Below, in pieces: positions 62,292-64,000 of a stretch of DNA of 64,000 nucleotides (the stretch's first letter is position 1; the number at the start of each line of letters is the position of its first letter). The position numbers were made by a program, and so were the translations under genes. Under the pieces are notes generated by a model. That model was given only the letters and a program-made list of their open reading frames with translations, searched no databases and was not told where the DNA came from. Source of the DNA: Bacillota bacterium (lineage in GTDB: Bacteria; Bacillota; Clostridia; Oscillospirales; Oscillospiraceae); NCBI GenBank assembly GCA_030529825.1, contig JAUMWD010000001.1:162935-226934 (forward strand), in the 5' to 3' direction.

Positions 62292-62810
62292 TCATCTATC
62301 TTTTCGCGCATTTCTACGTATCATTCGTCTTGCTTTTATCTTTCCGAGGGCTCCGGATAAATACATGGCAAGAACGATCAGCATACCAAAGCTTAAACCC
62401 AGTCCATCGCTGGCAATACGTTCATACAAGCTGTTTGGTGTATCCAGTCCCATTGCCTCTATTGCTACAAATGCTATCATTCCTATTAACGCTGCAACCG
62501 TTAACCAGAACAATCTCATCTTGATTTTCTTGTTGATCTCCTCTGCATAATCAGACAGGCTTAAAGCTGTTTCTTTTACCTCTTCATTCATTGTCTCGCT
62601 TTTCCTTTCTCCGTTTATGATTTCCGGGATACTAACCCCATAGAATTCTGCCAGTTCTACCAGCAGACTGATGTCAGGCATATTTGCTCCGGTCTCCCAT
62701 CGAGAAACCGTCCTTCCGGAAACATTCAGCTTTTCAGCCAGATCTTCCTGAGTTAAATCTTTCTCCTTCCGGAGTTCTTTCAGAAAGGCTCCTATTCTTA
62801 GCTGTTCCAT
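62292..62810 (-). CDS. XRE-family helix-turn-helix regulator with C-terminal membrane segments
   Basis: Residues 5-66 form an HTH_3 domain (IGAFLKELRKEKDLTQEDLAEKLNVSGRTVSRWETGANMPDISLLVELAEFYGVSI). The C-terminal half has two TM segments (about 99-120 and 134-155) and a basic end. Membrane-linked XRE regulators often sense cell-envelope stress or peptides. The gene is AT-richer than its surroundings and may be horizontally acquired, near the mobile element edge. A GAAAGGAGG-like site (AGGAGGAAAG) precedes ATG. Confidence 0.85.
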   Translation of the reverse strand: MEQLRIGAFLKELRKEKDLTQEDLAEKLNVSGRTVSRWETGANMPDISLLVELAEFYGVSIPEIINGERKSETMNEEVKETALSLSDYAEEINKKIKMRLFWLTVAALIGMIAFVAIEAMGLDTPNSLYERIASDGLGLSFGMLIVLAMYLSGALGKIKARRMIRRNARKDR

Positions 62811-62936
62811 GTTTCTTTCCTCCTTTCGCAGACAGAGTATCTCAAATCACAATTATTTAACACGACACAAAGCGAGAAATGCCGTATTTACAGTATAGAC
62901 ATACTTGTCCGGTGTGATTTCAGTCAATAAATAATT

Positions 62937-63119
62937 CTAATTTGCCCCTCCGTATCCCATCTTCACAGTCAGGTCGTGCAGGCTCTTGTCGTGCTGGGCC
63001 TGCGTGATCGCGCCGTGGTCAAGGAAGGTTGCCAGCAGCGCCACCTGCCGGTCGTAGAGGGCCCTGCGCTTTTCCTCCGGGGTCAGGGTCTCCCACGCTG
63101 CGTTGTTCGTTGTGTCCAT
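62937..63119 (-). CDS. small mobile-element-associated protein
   Basis: ATG at 63119 is chosen over the longer frame. The 60-residue protein (DTTNNAAWETLTPEEKRRALYDRQVALLATFLDHGAITQAQHDKSLHDLTVKMGYGG) resembles short helical proteins often next to recombinases in Clostridia elements. Function unknown; it may aid excision or be a regulator. Ribosome-binding site is weak (AAGGACGG). Confidence 0.6.
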   Translation of the reverse strand: MDTTNNAAWETLTPEEKRRALYDRQVALLATFLDHGAITQAQHDKSLHDLTVKMGYGGAN

Positions 63120-63226
63120 CGTGCCACCGTCCTTCCTGCTGGTGGTATTGTACCATGCCGCTGTGCTGGCTTCAAGAGCAGGCACAAAATCGCGGGATAT
63201 TCTGTCGAAAGATTCGCACACAGACC

Positions 63227-63782
63227 GCACAAATACCGGTTAAAGTTGCAGGAAAGTCGGCCCAAATTTTGCACAGAGATCGGGTAAAGTCGCCCGAAAT
63301 ATCGCTTAAAGCCGGGTAGAGATGGTTGGATAAGTCGCGGATAACTGCTGGATATTGGCTTTAGAGATAGTGGATATTCGGGTAAAGATACTGGATAAAC
63401 GCGAACAGAGCACGGTGAAAACTGGCCAAAATTATTTAGAATTCCGCTGCATTTCCGGTAGAGCAATATTACAGAAAATTGGAGATACCCATAAAACCCG
63501 CCCAAAACCGGCGAAAAAGCCCTGAAAAGCGGCAAAACCGCGTTAGAGTTCCTTTTCACTCCGGGGAGAGTAATTTAGAGTTCCAAACAGAGTTGCTGAA
63601 AACTGGGTTAAACTACGGCCGAAAAAAGTGGATATTCGGGAAAGAAACCATGGATAACTCCTTGGATATTGCGGATAATACGGTTAAGAGACGCTGGAAA
63701 GACGGTCAAAAATCCGGTTAAAGTCGGTGAAAAAACGGCTCCAGTTCCGTGGAGAACTACGTACAAATCTGCACAAATACCG
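63227..63782. repeat. non-coding tract of short recurring phrases
   Basis: It is bracketed by GCACAAATACCG at 63227-63238 and 63771-63782. Inside, AGTGGATATTCGGG occurs at 63369 and 63627, CCGGTTAAAGT at 63236 and 63714, and TTAGAGTTCC at 63543 and 63575. GGATA and GGTAAAG words recur throughout. No gene is convincing here. Confidence 0.65.
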
Positions 63783-63827
63783 TACACAGACCGGCCAAAA
63801 TCGGCGGAGAGATCCTGAAAATAACGC

Positions 63828-63876
63828 GAAAAAGCCCTCGACAGTTGGTTAGATTACCGTCTGCCGAGGGCTTGAT
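63828..63876 (-). terminator. terminator of the serine recombinase gene
   Basis: The stem AAGCCCTCG/CGAGGGCTT encloses a 24-base loop and ends on the minus strand in a T-run. Confidence 0.7.
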
Positions 63877-64000
63877 TTATGCTACATATTTCTGTTCCAC
63901 TGTGGCTCCGCACTTAAAGCGCACCTCGATGTGGTCGTCCCACACGATGATGGCCTCGACCAGCGTCTTCATGACGCTGCCGTCCCTGTCGTCTGTAGCG
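63877..64000 (-). CDS. large serine recombinase, C-terminal fragment
   Basis: The last 40 codons of a minus-strand gene are present. The translation DDRDGSVMKTLVEAIIVWDD followed by HIEVRFKCGATVEQKYVA matches the end of Clostridia site-specific serine recombinases (DUF4368-type C-terminus). The N-terminal catalytic part lies beyond base 64000. With the small gene at 62937 it marks an integrated mobile element extending to the right. This element's exact left boundary is not visible. Confidence 0.75.
   Translation of the reverse strand, partial: ATDDRDGSVMKTLVEAIIVWDDHIEVRFKCGATVEQKYVA

Noticed and set aside
63227-63782. CRISPR array
   Set aside because: Repeated words are short, unevenly spaced and of several kinds; there is no constant repeat-spacer period and no cas gene.

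Overview
The window is a piece of a moderately GC-rich Gram-positive chromosome, most probably an anaerobic gut-type Clostridia (Oscillospiraceae-like). Pointers are RNase Y, YlmH, a TetM-like GTPase fused to a YacP/Rae1 domain, a LysM-GH18 spore-cortex type hydrolase, a sodium-pumping biotin decarboxylase, NADP-type hexameric glutamate dehydrogenase, an ECF transporter S component, and Clostridia-style strong hairpin terminators between convergent genes. The species cannot be fixed from the sequence alone.

Layout. 1-7.7 kb: 3' end of aspS, then yifB-thiI-cinA (overlapping), a Na/Pi cotransporter, two small membrane-linked proteins and a low-molecular-weight phosphatase. 7.7-9.1 kb: an AT-richer alpha/beta hydrolase island with related short repeats on both sides. 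9.1-14.6 kb: a FadR-type GntR regulator divergent from an operon of a CrtI-like FAD oxidoreductase, a ferredoxin-reductase/[2Fe-2S] protein and both subunits of aconitase X. Each divergent promoter has a TGGT-NNN-ACCA palindrome just downstream of its predicted start. 14.9-25.8 kb: SDR, iron alcohol dehydrogenase, membrane M28 peptidase, Nudix, LysM-GH18, lipid kinase, a cobalamin-riboswitch-controlled DUF4430/ECF-S pair, HAD phosphatase, MFS transporter and hydrolase. 25.9-38 kb: TetM-Rae1 fusion, ylmH, rny, a PMT-like glycosyltransferase, rpiB, a putative 6S RNA, a DUF1292 protein and a class A PBP.

38.2-49.8 kb: an 18-gene, tightly packed particle cluster. It has terminase, portal, protease-like protein, capsid, connectors, contractile sheath and tube, hub, spike, gp25, gpJ and gpI, but no integrase, repressor, replication, lysis, tail-fibre or tape-measure gene. 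It sits between ordinary housekeeping genes in the same base-composition style. I regard it as the best candidate for an undescribed system: a domesticated DNA-packaging contractile particle (gene-transfer-agent-like).

49.8-62 kb: pepT, a ribbon-helix-helix protein ahead of clpB, a zinc ribbon, a LysR regulator, a four-gene sodium-translocating decarboxylase operon, gdhA and two small proteins. 62-64 kb: a structured repeat, an AT-rich XRE regulator and the edge of a mobile element whose large serine recombinase runs off the window. A 550-base stretch there is built of short recurring phrases.

Starts were chosen by ribosome-binding site and family alignment where the longest open frame looked too long. 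All calls are from reading the sequence; no database search was run.
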